This document shows, one piece after another, positions 7,830-16,727 of a stretch of DNA of 64,000 nt; within the stretch, counting starts at the first letter, position 1, and each line of letters starts with the position of its first letter. Where the stretch lies: positions 1-64,000 of the forward strand of contig NZ_JAQSDR010000033.1 of the NCBI RefSeq assembly GCF_029946005.1. Direction: 5' to 3'. The position numbers and the translations under genes were made by a program. The DNA is from Aquabacterium sp. (GTDB taxonomy: Bacteria > Pseudomonadota > Gammaproteobacteria > Burkholderiales > Burkholderiaceae_C). The notes below the pieces were generated by a model. It was not told the DNA's origin, did not search any database, and was given only the letters and a program-made list of their open reading frames with translations.

Positions 7830-9407
7830 ATGCCCCCTGTAGCTGAGCACGACGCCCTGCCCACTGGCACACGCCTTGGCGAGTTCGAGATCGAACGCGT
7901 GCTGGGCGTGGGTGGTTTCGGCATCGTGTACCTGGCTTTGGACCACGCGCTGCAGCGCCAGGTCGCCATCAAGGAATACATGCCGGTGGCCCTGGCTGCC
8001 CGTGGCCAGGGCCTGGGCGTGAGCCTGCGCGCCGCCAGTCATGCCGAAACTTTCGCCCTGGGACTGCGCTCGTTCATCAATGAAGCCCGCCTGCTGGCGC
8101 GTTTCGACCACCCTGCGCTCGTCAAGGTTTACCGTTTCTGGGAAGAGCACGGCACCGCCTACATGGTGATGCCCTATTACCGTGGCCAGACTGTGCAGAA
8201 CGCCCGTCGCGAGATGACGGTGCCGCCGGATGAGACTTGGTTGCGCCAGGTCATCGAACCCGTGCTGGGCGCGCTGGACTGCCTGCACCGCGAGCAAGTC
8301 TTTCACCGCGACATCGCGCCCGACAATATCCTTTTGCTGGAGGATGTGGAGGAGGGCGAAGGCCCGCGCCCCGTGCTGCTGGACCTGGGCGCGGCCCGCC
8401 ACGTGATCGGTGATCACACCCAATCGTTGACCGCCATCCTCAAGCCCAGCTTCGCGCCCATCGAGCAATATGCCGAGACCGTGCAATTGCGGCAAGGCGC
8501 CTGGACCGACCTGTACGCCCTGGCCGCCGTGGTCCACTTTTGCATCACCGGCCGCCCCCCCACGCCGGCCAGCGCGCGCGCCGTGCACGACGACCTGCCC
8601 GGCCTGACCCAAATGAGCGAAGGTCTGGCCAGTGGTTTTGACCGGCACTACAGCAGCAGTTTTGTCAACGCCATCGACCATGCGCTGGCGGTGCGCCCAC
8701 AGGACCGTCCCGATTCGGTCGCCGCATGGCGTCAGGAGTTGTCGGGCATCGTCAATGTCGGTCAGCAGGGCATGACCCAGGGTGATGGCTGGGTACCGCA
8801 GACCGTGCTGATTCGGCCTGCCCATGGGGGCAAGCCGACTGGGCACGAGGCCGTGGAGGCGCGCGCTTACCTGACCACGATTCCGGCGGCGGGCGCTTTG
8901 CGGGCCCTGCCCAAATGGCCGATCACCGTGGCCAAGCCCAAGAAAGTCATCTCGCTTCCGACCGCAGAGGCGGCGTTGGCGTCGGCCTCGGCGCAGTCAA
9001 CCCTTAACCGGCGCTGGCTCACAGGCATGGCGCTTGTGGTGGTCATGGCGGCCTCCGGGTTGTGGGCGCAGCGCCACTCAACAACGCGTTCCCCGTCTCA
9101 AGACCTGCCGACGGGCGCCGTTTCTGCCAGTGCGGCCATGGCCAGTGCCGTCGGCAAGTCGGCGCCTGCCAAGGCACAGGCGAAAGCTGAACCGCCGCTG
9201 GACGATCAGGCTGCCAAGCCGCGCAAGCGCGCTGGTAGCAACGATGCGCCAGAGCCGCTCAACCCCAGGCAGGCCTGTGGATCACGGACTTTCATCTCGC
9301 TGGCCATCTGCATGAAGCGGCATTGTTCGCGTCCAGCCTACGCGGGCCACGCCGAGTGCAAGCGCATGACCGAGCAGGAGCAGGGGCAACGGTCTGCGTT
9401 TCCCTGA
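7830..9407 (+). CDS. membrane-anchored eukaryotic-type Ser/Thr protein kinase
   Basis: 525-residue protein with a cytoplasmic kinase domain (about 15-305), a linker, one membrane helix (about 396-413) and a periplasmic tail. Visible kinase elements are the glycine loop (VLGVGGFGIVYLA), the ATP lysine K48 in VAIKEY, the catalytic loop HRDIAPDN (D161) and DLG at 185-187. HRDIAPDN replaces the common HRDLKPEN, so the usual catalytic-loop Lys is missing, although the Asp and Asn are kept. The tail has four Cys (about 483, 494, 499, 510) in a compact basic segment, which could form disulphides in the periplasm. Substrates are unknown. It is divergent from the cyclase gene, so the two may share regulation. 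Confidence 0.88.
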   Translation: MPPVAEHDALPTGTRLGEFEIERVLGVGGFGIVYLALDHALQRQVAIKEYMPVALAARGQGLGVSLRAASHAETFALGLRSFINEARLLARFDHPALVKVYRFWEEHGTAYMVMPYYRGQTVQNARREMTVPPDETWLRQVIEPVLGALDCLHREQVFHRDIAPDNILLLEDVEEGEGPRPVLLDLGAARHVIGDHTQSLTAILKPSFAPIEQYAETVQLRQGAWTDLYALAAVVHFCITGRPPTPASARAVHDDLPGLTQMSEGLASGFDRHYSSSFVNAIDHALAVRPQDRPDSVAAWRQELSGIVNVGQQGMTQGDGWVPQTVLIRPAHGGKPTGHEAVEARAYLTTIPAAGALRALPKWPITVAKPKKVISLPTAEAALASASAQSTLNRRWLTGMALVVVMAASGLWAQRHSTTRSPSQDLPTGAVSASAAMASAVGKSAPAKAQAKAEPPLDDQAAKPRKRAGSNDAPEPLNPRQACGSRTFISLAICMKRHCSRPAYAGHAECKRMTEQEQGQRSAFP

Positions 9408-9413
9408 GGGGGA

Positions 9414-9944
9414 TCAGGCCACGGCGGCTTGTTGCCTCAGGGCCTTCAAGGTGGACTGCAGCAGGCGCGCGTCCGAGCTGGCGCGGTGCCTCTGGAGGAC
9501 CATGCCCAGGGCCACCTGGCGCTTGAGGTCGTGCCACGAGGCGGCCTCGCTTTCCGAGAGCAAGGCACGCAGGTTTTCGAGCCTGAAATGGGGCGTGCGG
9601 TTGGCCGCGTCGAACAGGCGGTTCAGCCAGGTGTAGTCGTGGGCCCAGGCGTCTGAGTAGACGACCATGCCTTCCAGCCAATCGTTCAAGGCGTCGGCCA
9701 CCTCAAGGGCAGAGCGACCATGACGCTCCAGGTTGTCGCGCGTGATGTGGTGAACATCTGCGGCGCTGGGATCCCAGTGCTGCCACTCGGGCTCGGGCTT
9801 GACCAGGCTGCACCAGGAACTGCCGTCGGGCATCACGATGCCCACTTCAATCGGATAGCTCCCCAAACCGAAACCTGACGCCTCTATGTCGAGGACAGGG
9901 GGAGGGTAGTCAAGGGAGGTGAAGGTGGGCATGAACGACGACAT
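9414..9944 (-). CDS. 3'-5' exonuclease, DEDDh (RNase T/DnaQ-like) family
   Basis: 176-residue protein with an exonuclease fold. The DxE motif is in LDIEASGFGLGSYPIEVG, a second motif region is HHITRD, the third Asp is in SDAWAHDYTW, and the C-terminal His-Asp is in HRASSDARLL, giving a complete DEDDh set. It probably trims single-stranded DNA or RNA ends. The ATG at 9944 has an AGGG upstream; a second ATG four codons in (9932) is possible. It lies 49 bases downstream of the COG3146 gene in the same direction and may be co-transcribed. The substrate cannot be inferred. Confidence 0.78.
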   Translation of the reverse strand: MSSFMPTFTSLDYPPPVLDIEASGFGLGSYPIEVGIVMPDGSSWCSLVKPEPEWQHWDPSAADVHHITRDNLERHGRSALEVADALNDWLEGMVVYSDAWAHDYTWLNRLFDAANRTPHFRLENLRALLSESEAASWHDLKRQVALGMVLQRHRASSDARLLQSTLKALRQQAAVA

Positions 9945-9993
9945 CGGGACCCTGGTGTTTGTTAGGTTATTCAGACCCCAGTCTCGCACTCGT

Positions 9994-11211
9994 TTAATCG
10001 AGTGCATCCAAGGGTTTGAACGGTTTTCGGTCATCCAATTCATCGATGTAGTGCTGAATTTGGCAACCTTCACGATGCAAAAAATCAGCCACAGCCTGTT
10101 TGAAACCCGGGTGGGCCAACCAATGCACCGACTGGGTGGGTGTCCCGAGCAGGCCCCGTGCCAGCTTGTGTTCACCCTGAGCACCACCTTCAAAACGCTG
10201 GTAGCCCTTGGCAATGCACCAGGCCATGGGTTGGTAATAGCAAGCCTCGAAATGCAGGCACGACACGGTGCTCAGCGCGCCCCAATAGCGACCGTAGGCC
10301 AGGCCCAGTTCCGTGTCCACCGCCAGCAGGGCACAGGCCATGCGCTCGCCTTCGCGGCTGGCCACGAACAGCACCCAATCCTGGGGACGTGACTCGCTGG
10401 CCAGGCGCCAGAACTCACGGCTCAGGTAGGGCTGTTGCCCGTGCTGTAAATAGGTTTGCGTGTAGCAACGGTGAAAGAAATCCCAATCTGCGTCCAGGAT
10501 CTGCGCGCCTTCCAGCACCTCGAAGCTCACCCCTGCATCGCGCACCTTGCGCCGTTCCTGGTGGATCTTCTTGCGCTTGTCACGGTGCAGGCTGGCGAGA
10601 AAATCCTCGTAGTCAAAGTAGGGCTCGCCCTGGCGGTTTTGCCAGTGAAACTGCACGCCATGGCGTTCCAGCCAACCTTGCTCCTTGGCGGCCCCGGCCT
10701 CCTGGTCAGACACGAACAGGATGTGGGCCGATGACCAGGCTTGTTGCTGGACCTGCTGGCTGATGGCGTGTAGCAAGCTTTTGCGCAAGGCTTGCTGAAC
10801 CTCGGGGGCAGCATTGGGGTCAACCAGCAGACGGGGCCCTGGTACCGGCGAGAACGGAACGGCCCCCAACAACTTTGGAAAGTAGCTGGCGCCCGCCGCA
10901 CCAAAGGCCCGGTCGTGGGCATCGGCCCAGGCCCAATCAAACACGTACTCCCCGTAAGAGTGCGACTTGGCGAAGGTGGCGCAGGCGGCCACCATTTGGC
11001 CGGCACCGTCGTGCAAGGTGACGAACAACGGTTGCCAACCCGTCTTGGCGCAGGCACTGCCACTGTCGACCATGGCGGACAAAAAGCTGTGGCGCATGAA
11101 GGGGGTGCCGCCCGGGATGCCAGCCACCAGCCGATCCCACTGGCTTGCATCGATGGCACCGGGGTGATCGTGCCATTGCGCCGTCAGGTCCAAAGTGAGG
11201 GCGGCTACCAT
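9994..11211 (-). CDS. COG3146/DUF482 GNAT-like N-acyltransferase
   Basis: 405-residue protein of the COG3146 (DUF482) family, often annotated as a GNAT or FemAB-related acyltransferase. Segments typical of the family are seen: PFMRHSFLSAMVDSGS near the N-terminus, the central YFDYEDFLASLHRDKRKKI, and GRYWGALSTVSCLHFEACYY followed by FEGGAQGEHKLARG towards the end. The reaction and acceptor are unknown. It is divergent from nadE, with 48 bases between the two ATGs. The family call is fairly sure; a biochemical role should not be read from the name. Confidence 0.85.
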   Translation of the reverse strand: MVAALTLDLTAQWHDHPGAIDASQWDRLVAGIPGGTPFMRHSFLSAMVDSGSACAKTGWQPLFVTLHDGAGQMVAACATFAKSHSYGEYVFDWAWADAHDRAFGAAGASYFPKLLGAVPFSPVPGPRLLVDPNAAPEVQQALRKSLLHAISQQVQQQAWSSAHILFVSDQEAGAAKEQGWLERHGVQFHWQNRQGEPYFDYEDFLASLHRDKRKKIHQERRKVRDAGVSFEVLEGAQILDADWDFFHRCYTQTYLQHGQQPYLSREFWRLASESRPQDWVLFVASREGERMACALLAVDTELGLAYGRYWGALSTVSCLHFEACYYQPMAWCIAKGYQRFEGGAQGEHKLARGLLGTPTQSVHWLAHPGFKQAVADFLHREGCQIQHYIDELDDRKPFKPLDALD

Positions 11212-11259
11212 GCTGACTTGCGCGCAGCTGGCGCGCCACCATGGGTTGTCGTCTTGATC

Positions 11260-12978
11260 ATGAGTTCCGTTTCAGTCATTGCTCCGCCAGTGTCGGCCAC
11301 CACGCCCTTGTCCGTGGCCTTGCTGCAATTCAACCCCACGGTGGGTGACTTGGTCGGCAATGCCCGCCAGATCATTGAAGGCAGCCAGCAAGCCTACACC
11401 GAGGGTGCCCGCCTGATCGTCACGCCCGAGCTGGCCTTGTGTGGCTACCCGCCCGAAGACCTGCTCATTCGCCCGGCCTTCCTGGCCGCTTGCGATGCCT
11501 CCGTGCAAGACATTGCCCGTGCCCTGGCCCATTTGCCTGACCTGCACCTGGTGCTGGGCCATCCCCGCGCCGGGCTGGCCGAAGAGCTCCGCACCCGATC
11601 GGTGTCGGCGCCCAGCCTGCTCAACGCGGCTTCGGTGCTGAACGCTGGCCAGGTCATCGCCAGTTACGCCAAACGCGAGCTGCCCAACTACCAGGTGTTC
11701 GACGAGCGCCGCTATTTCATCAGCGGCCGCGAGGCAGGCCTGGGTGCTGTGGTGATCGAGCTGGGCGGATGGCGAGTGGGCCTGTTGATTTGCGAAGACG
11801 CCTGGTTCGACGAGCCCGCTTTGTCGGCCAAGGCCCTGGGCGCGCAAGCCCTGGTGGTGCTCAACGCCTCGCCCTTCCACGCTGGCAAGCGCGCCGAGCG
11901 TGAAACCAGCATGGCCGAGCGCGCCCGCCAGACGGGGCTGCCTTTGCTGTACGCCCACCAAGTCGGGGGGCAGGATGAAGTCGTCTTCGACGGTGCCTCT
12001 TTCGCGGTCGATGCGCATGGCCAGGTCCAGGCCCGCGCCCCCAGCTTCGAAGCTGCCACCTTGCTGATCAGCCTGGCACCCGGAGGCGCGGTGCAAGGCC
12101 CCATCGCCGACCACCTGTCGCCCGAGGCCGAAATCTGGGGGGCGCTGGTCTGCGGCGTGCGCGACTACATCGGCAAGAATGGCTTCCCAGGCATCATCCT
12201 GGGCCTGTCGGGCGGCATCGATTCGGCCTTGGTCCTGGCGATCGCGGTCGATGCCCTGGGCGCCGACAAGGTGCGCACGGTGATGATGCCCTCGCCCTAC
12301 ACGGCGGACATCTCGTGGATCGACGCGCGGGACATGGCCGAGCGCCTGCACGTTCAGCACGACGAGATCGCCATCGCACCGATGTTCGACGACTTCAAGG
12401 CCTCGCTGGCGCCGCTGTTCGTGGGTCGCGCCGAGGACACCACCGAAGAGAACATCCAGGCCCGCATCCGGGGCACCTTGCTCATGGCCTTGTCGAACAA
12501 GACAGGGGCCATTGTGTTGACCACGGGCAACAAAAGCGAGCTGGCCACTGGATATTGCACGCTCTATGGCGACATGGCGGGCGGCTTTGCCGTCATCAAG
12601 GACTTGGCCAAAACCCTGGTCTACAAGCTCTCGCGCTGGCGCAACGAGCAGGCCAAAGCCGCGGGCCAGATCGAACCCATCCCGGAGCGGATCATCACGC
12701 GCCCGCCCTCGGCCGAACTGCGGCCCGACCAGACCGACCAGGACAGTCTGCCGCCTTATGAGGTGCTGGACGCCATCCTGGAACGCTACATGGAGCGCGA
12801 CCAGTCCATCGAGGACATCGTGGCTGCGGGCTTCAAGCGGGCTGATGTGGACCAGGTCACCCGTCTCATCAAGATCAATGAATACAAGCGCCGTCAGGCC
12901 CCGGTTGGGGTGCGCATCACACACCGTGCATTTGGCCGGGATTGGCGTTATCCCATCACCTCCAGGTTCCGCGCCTGA
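11260..12978 (+). CDS. nadE: glutamine-dependent NAD+ synthetase
   Basis: 572-residue enzyme that amidates nicotinic acid adenine dinucleotide to NAD+, using ammonia released from glutamine. The N-terminal nitrilase-fold glutaminase domain (about 15-270) shows the Glu in VTPELALCGYPPEDLL, the Lys in YAKRELPNYQVFDE and the Cys in LLICEDAWF. The C-terminal synthetase domain shows the PP-loop LGLSGGIDSALVL and the segment ATGNKSELATGYCTLYGDM. The ATG at 11260 is chosen because longer frames overlap the divergent gene. glnB follows 63 bases later; a PII gene next to a glutaminase-type nadE suggests nitrogen control of NAD synthesis. Confidence 0.96.
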   Translation: MSSVSVIAPPVSATTPLSVALLQFNPTVGDLVGNARQIIEGSQQAYTEGARLIVTPELALCGYPPEDLLIRPAFLAACDASVQDIARALAHLPDLHLVLGHPRAGLAEELRTRSVSAPSLLNAASVLNAGQVIASYAKRELPNYQVFDERRYFISGREAGLGAVVIELGGWRVGLLICEDAWFDEPALSAKALGAQALVVLNASPFHAGKRAERETSMAERARQTGLPLLYAHQVGGQDEVVFDGASFAVDAHGQVQARAPSFEAATLLISLAPGGAVQGPIADHLSPEAEIWGALVCGVRDYIGKNGFPGIILGLSGGIDSALVLAIAVDALGADKVRTVMMPSPYTADISWIDARDMAERLHVQHDEIAIAPMFDDFKASLAPLFVGRAEDTTEENIQARIRGTLLMALSNKTGAIVLTTGNKSELATGYCTLYGDMAGGFAVIKDLAKTLVYKLSRWRNEQAKAAGQIEPIPERIITRPPSAELRPDQTDQDSLPPYEVLDAILERYMERDQSIEDIVAAGFKRADVDQVTRLIKINEYKRRQAPVGVRITHRAFGRDWRYPITSRFRA

Positions 12979-13002
12979 CGATAATCTGGCGATCGTGCTT
13001 AA

Positions 13003-13380
<378 letters not shown>

Positions 13381-13381
13381 T

Positions 13382-13407
13382 GCAGGGCCGCCCATGTGGC
13401 GGCCTGC
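13382..13407. terminator. hairpin between convergent glnB and LOG genes
   Basis: GCAGG/CCTGC and CCGCC/GGCGG form a ten-pair stem with one bulged G and a five-base loop, between the two convergent stop codons. There is no long T-run, only TTAAAT on the right side, so it may terminate weakly or protect 3' ends. Confidence 0.5.
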
Positions 13408-14040
13408 TTAAATGTCTGGCGACACGCCGCCAGGGCCGATCCCATTCGTGCCTGGCGGCGTTTGCGTTTGCGCGGCCAGGGCCTTCAGTCGAAGGGCGTC
13501 GGCGTGCAACTGGTCCAGCAGGCTGCCTGCATGGGTGTCCAGCAATAGCAACTCCTGAACATCGGGCCACAGGAAGCCGCCATCTCGGCTGCGGTTGATG
13601 AAGTTCAGCAAGTCGTCGTAGTAGCCGCCCGTGTTGAGCAGGCCCACTGGCTTTTGGTGGTAGCCCAGTTGGCGCCACGTCCAGACTTCGAAAATTTCTT
13701 CCATGGTGCCGATGCCGCCCGGCAGCGCCACGAACGCATCGGACTGCATGGCCATCTGGTGCTTGCGCTCGTGCATGGTGTCCACCAATTGCAAGTCGGT
13801 CAGGCCCGGGTGGCCCAGCTCGCGTTGCACCAGCCGGTGCGGGATCACGCCGATGACCGAGGCGCCATGCGCCAAAGCGGCATCGGCCACGGCACCCATC
13901 AATCCGGTGCTGCCGCCGCCGTACACCAGTTGCCAGCCTCGCAAGCCGATCTGGCGACCCACCTCGCGGGCAGCGGCTTCAAAGGCCGGTTCATTGCCCA
14001 TGCGGGAGCCGCAATAAACGCACACTGAAAAAGCAGCCAT
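13408..14040 (-). CDS. LOG family protein (TIGR00730), cytokinin-type phosphoribohydrolase
   Basis: 210-residue Rossmann-fold protein with the family signature PGGIGTMEEIFEVWTW. The N-terminus (VCVYCGSRMGNEPAF) is also typical. LOG proteins hydrolyse nucleoside 5'-monophosphates to base and ribose 5-phosphate; the physiological role in bacteria that make no cytokinin is unclear. It is the last gene of a minus-strand run of five starting with the sigma factor, 12 bases after the RDD gene. A 10-base inverted repeat lies within its last codons (13425-13460). Confidence 0.9.
   Translation of the reverse strand: MAAFSVCVYCGSRMGNEPAFEAAAREVGRQIGLRGWQLVYGGGSTGLMGAVADAALAHGASVIGVIPHRLVQRELGHPGLTDLQLVDTMHERKHQMAMQSDAFVALPGGIGTMEEIFEVWTWRQLGYHQKPVGLLNTGGYYDDLLNFINRSRDGGFLWPDVQELLLLDTHAGSLLDQLHADALRLKALAAQTQTPPGTNGIGPGGVSPDI
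13425..13460. repeat. 10-base perfect inverted repeat in the 3' end of the LOG gene
   Basis: CGCCGCCAGG at 13425-13434 and CCTGGCGGCG at 13451-13460 are exact reverse complements with 16 bases between. They lie inside the last codons of the LOG gene, just before the hairpin at 13382-13407, so transcripts from this side would carry two stem-loops in series. Confidence 0.55.
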
Positions 14041-14052
14041 GGGTGATGAGGA

Positions 14053-14598
14053 TCAGGTTCGGGTGTCGATGAGGCGGGTCTTGCACAGGGCATCGTGCAG
14101 GAACTGCCGTTGGGGGTGCAGCCAACTCAGCAGTGCGTAGATGGCCATCCAGCCAAACAGCGCGCCGTACAACCATTTGGATTGGTGCCACCCTGCCAGC
14201 CAGGCGCCCACCAGTGCGGGAACAAACCACAGCCAGGAGCTGATGTATCGCATCAGGGCCTGCTTGAGGTTCAGCCCCGCGCCGTCCATGGACACGATGC
14301 GCAATTGCCAAGTCTTCATGGCCAGGGTCTGGCCGCCGTGCGTCCAGAACCACATGAAGTAGAGCGACAGCACCAGGAACACCGTGGCTTGAAGGCCTTG
14401 GCGGTGTTGCAAGGCGTGGCGCTGACCGGCGATCACGCCAAAAATCAAGCCCACCACCATCACCACTCCGAACAGCAGCACGCCTTCGTACAGGTAAGCG
14501 GCCAGGCGGCGACGCAAGGCAGGTGCATTGCCCTGGGCGCGCACAGCGCTTTCAGCGGCGGACAAGGGCACGAAAGGGGCGTCAGGGCGAGATTTCAT
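14053..14598 (-). CDS. RDD family membrane protein
   Basis: 181-residue protein with the RDD-type Arg near the first helix (RRRLAAYLYEGVLLFGVVMVVG) and hydrophobic segments through FLVLSLYFMWFW, WLWFVPALVGAWLAGW and LYGALFGWMAIYALLSW. RDD proteins are small inner-membrane proteins; some are implicated in transport, but most have no known role. The ATG at 14598 is chosen; a GTG at 14637 would add 13 residues. The gene sits fourth in the sigma factor operon, 60 bases after the DUF3106 gene, a context that suggests an envelope function. Confidence 0.82.
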   Translation of the reverse strand: MKSRPDAPFVPLSAAESAVRAQGNAPALRRRLAAYLYEGVLLFGVVMVVGLIFGVIAGQRHALQHRQGLQATVFLVLSLYFMWFWTHGGQTLAMKTWQLRIVSMDGAGLNLKQALMRYISSWLWFVPALVGAWLAGWHQSKWLYGALFGWMAIYALLSWLHPQRQFLHDALCKTRLIDTRT

Positions 14599-14658
14599 CG
14601 GCAGGGGCAGCGGGGCAAGGCGCGAACAATACACCACGCCGCAGCATGCCCCGGGAGG

Positions 14659-15474
14659 TCAGCGCGGCTTCGGCTGCGACGCCGTCGGCACGGCCGTCAT
14701 GGCCGCTCCCTGCGCGCCTTTTTTGGGCAGCAAGGTGACCGGGTCCACGAAGCCCTTGGTCGCGGCAATTTTGGGCAGCCCCGTTTGCTGGTGCAAAGGG
14801 GGCGTGGGCCGCTGGCTCACCAGGGTGGTGGTGGCGCCGCGCCCCGCCTTGATCAGGGAAGGGGCCACGGCCACCTGCGCGGGGGCGTTGGGCGTGGCGC
14901 CAGGCACCCAGTTTGATTTGCGGGTGGATTCGTTGTCACGTTGCCGCTTCGACGCCTGTTGGGCGCGCTCGCGGGGGCCCGGCATGTTGTCGCTCAGGAC
15001 CACGGGTTGTTGCTTGCGGCGGGCTTGCTGCGCCAAATCGCCACGTTCTTCAGGGCTCAGGGCTTGGTAGGAGGCCCACTTTTTCTGGCGCTCTTCAGGT
15101 GACAACTGGCGCGATTGCTGAAAGCGCAGGCGAGCCTCACCGCGCTGCTGCGGGGGTAGCTTGGACCATTGCGTCATGCGTTCCTGCATGCGCTGCTGCT
15201 CGTGGGGTGACAGGCTACCGAAGCGGTTGGCCACGTTCACCCAGCGTTCCTTATTGGAGATTTCCATCGTGGGCCACAAGGCTGCCAATGGTTGCAAAGC
15301 CCGACGCTGGGGTCCGCTGAGGCCGGCCCACGTGCTGGTGCCGTCTGACGACGCGCTGCTGGCTACGGTCGCCACTGAGGCGTTCTTGGGCGGCGGGGCG
15401 GCCGTGCTCAGTTGGCAGCAGGCCAAGCTCACGCCCAACACCGCCCATGCCCAGGCCGTCGCGGTGCGCGTCAT
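14659..15474 (-). CDS. DUF3106 protein, exported
   Basis: 271-residue protein starting with a signal peptide (MTRTATAWAWAVLGVSLACC...STAA). The mature part holds repeated charged helical segments of the kind LSPHEQQRMQERMTQWSKL, LPPQQRGEARLRFQQSRQL and LSPEERQKKWASYQALSPEER. These roughly 20-residue repeats with LSPxER/LPPQQR turns define DUF3106 and recall Spy/CpxP-like periplasmic helical proteins, though relationship is not proven. A Cys pair near the end of the signal (ACCQ) could also serve as a lipobox, weakly. Its start overlaps the DUF3619 stop by four bases (ATGA), showing translational coupling. Confidence 0.85.
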   Translation of the reverse strand: MTRTATAWAWAVLGVSLACCQLSTAAPPPKNASVATVASSASSDGTSTWAGLSGPQRRALQPLAALWPTMEISNKERWVNVANRFGSLSPHEQQRMQERMTQWSKLPPQQRGEARLRFQQSRQLSPEERQKKWASYQALSPEERGDLAQQARRKQQPVVLSDNMPGPRERAQQASKRQRDNESTRKSNWVPGATPNAPAQVAVAPSLIKAGRGATTTLVSQRPTPPLHQQTGLPKIAATKGFVDPVTLLPKKGAQGAAMTAVPTASQPKPR

Positions 15475-16124
15475 GGCTGAGCCTCAGGCTCACTGTCGCT
15501 GCTTGCGCTTTCATCGCTGGCTTGGCCCTCTGAATCGACCATCGCCGCTTCGTCGGTTTCCGCCACGTCAGGCTCGGCGCTGATGGGCGGTTCGGTCTGC
15601 AGGTACTCTTCAAAACCTGGATCGGCGTAGGCCGCCGGGGGCAGATCGTCGGTCAGCAGCGCCATGTCCACGTCGGAGGCGGCTTGGACTTTTTCAGACT
15701 GAGACCAGAGGTGGATGCCCCACAGACCCACCACCAGCGCCAGGGCCGGCAGGGCGGAAGCCAGTCGCCAACCCCAGGGCAGGGGGCCGTCGTCCATGGC
15801 TCTGCCGTGGTGCTTGTCGCGGTGCTTCATGCCGGAGGAACTCCAGCCCGACAGCGAGGCCACGCCAGACGATCCCGAGCCGGCCATGCTCACCCCGGCC
15901 AATTGGCTGGAGGGCACGTATTCGGGGGCTGTGGCCACGGCCACTTGGGGGCGGACCAGCACGGCGGCGCGAACGGCCTGCTCTCGGGCCACGCGCAAGC
16001 GCTCGGTGATGTCGTGGGGCAGCGCTTTGGCGGAATCGTCCAGCCGCGCACTGAGGCGCAGCGCAAAACGGGCTTCAATGGCCTCGATCTGCGTGCTCGA
16101 CAGTGGGGTGTTTGGACTTTTCAC
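15471..16124 (-). CDS. DUF3619 single-pass membrane protein, candidate anti-sigma factor
   Basis: 217-residue protein with a cytoplasmic N-terminus, including a helical segment (IEAIEARFALRLSARL), a linker, one membrane helix at about 119-139 (LASALPALALVVGLWGIHLW) and an acidic C-terminal tail in the periplasm. The start is a GTG. It lies 18 bases downstream of the ECF-like sigma factor. A short cytoplasmic helical domain plus one TM segment directly after an ECF sigma gene is the usual arrangement of anti-sigma factors, so I propose that role. The sequence shows no zinc-binding anti-sigma HxxxCxxC motif, and the function is inferred from context. Confidence 0.8.
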   Translation of the reverse strand: MKSPNTPLSSTQIEAIEARFALRLSARLDDSAKALPHDITERLRVAREQAVRAAVLVRPQVAVATAPEYVPSSQLAGVSMAGSGSSGVASLSGWSSSGMKHRDKHHGRAMDDGPLPWGWRLASALPALALVVGLWGIHLWSQSEKVQAASDVDMALLTDDLPPAAYADPGFEEYLQTEPPISAEPDVAETDEAAMVDSEGQASDESASSDSEPEAQP

Positions 16125-16142
16125 GGTGTGACTGCTTTTGAT

Positions 16143-16727
16143 TTACAAGGATATTCCGCGAGCATGCATCGCCTTGGACAGCGCCTGAACCGCCCGCGAG
16201 CAGTGCGTTTTCACGCTGCCCTCGGAGCAACCCATGGCGGCCGCTGTTTCAGCGACGTCCAGTTCCTCCCAGTAACGCAGCAGGAAGGCTTCCCGTTGAC
16301 GCGCTGGCAAATTGCCCACTTCTTCCTCGATGATTTTGAGCGTTTCGCCCCGGCTGGCGGTGTCCTCAGCACCTTCCGTGCCCGGATCGTCAATCCTCAG
16401 GGAATCCAGCAGGTTGAAGTCGCCATCGCCGTCGTCCGAGGATGACTCGAAGTCTCCCAGGTTCTGGAAAACGGCGTTGCGCACTTTTTGGCGCCTGAAC
16501 CAATCCAGCGTGGCGTTGGACAAAATCCGGGCGAACAACATGGGCCATTCGTTGGACGGGCGGTCGGCGTAGCTTTGCGTCAGACGAATCATGGCGTCCT
16601 GCACGATGTCCAGCGCCGAATCCTCATCGCGCACGGCAAAAGCGGTGCGTTTGAACGCGCGGCGCTCAACACTTATCAGGAAGTTGTTGAGCTCGTCTAA
16701 GGTGGAGGGACTGGGCAGAGGGGACAA
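16143..16727 (-). CDS. RNA polymerase ECF-type sigma factor
   Basis: 194-residue sigma-70 family protein with only regions 2 and 4. Region 2 is at about 20-85 (DEDSALDIVQDAMIRLTQSY, then FARILSNATLDWFRRQ). An acidic linker (about 90-125, SSSDDGDGDFN) is longer than usual. Region 4 has the helix-turn-helix at about 140-185 (LPARQREAFLLRYWEELDVAE, CSEGSVKTHCSRAV). It heads a five-gene minus-strand operon. The reading frame has no ATG near the expected N-terminus; the TTG at 16727 is the best available start and has no clear ribosome binding site, so the start is uncertain. The signal it answers to is unknown. Confidence 0.88.
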   Translation of the reverse strand: MSPLPSPSTLDELNNFLISVERRAFKRTAFAVRDEDSALDIVQDAMIRLTQSYADRPSNEWPMLFARILSNATLDWFRRQKVRNAVFQNLGDFESSSDDGDGDFNLLDSLRIDDPGTEGAEDTASRGETLKIIEEEVGNLPARQREAFLLRYWEELDVAETAAAMGCSEGSVKTHCSRAVQALSKAMHARGISL

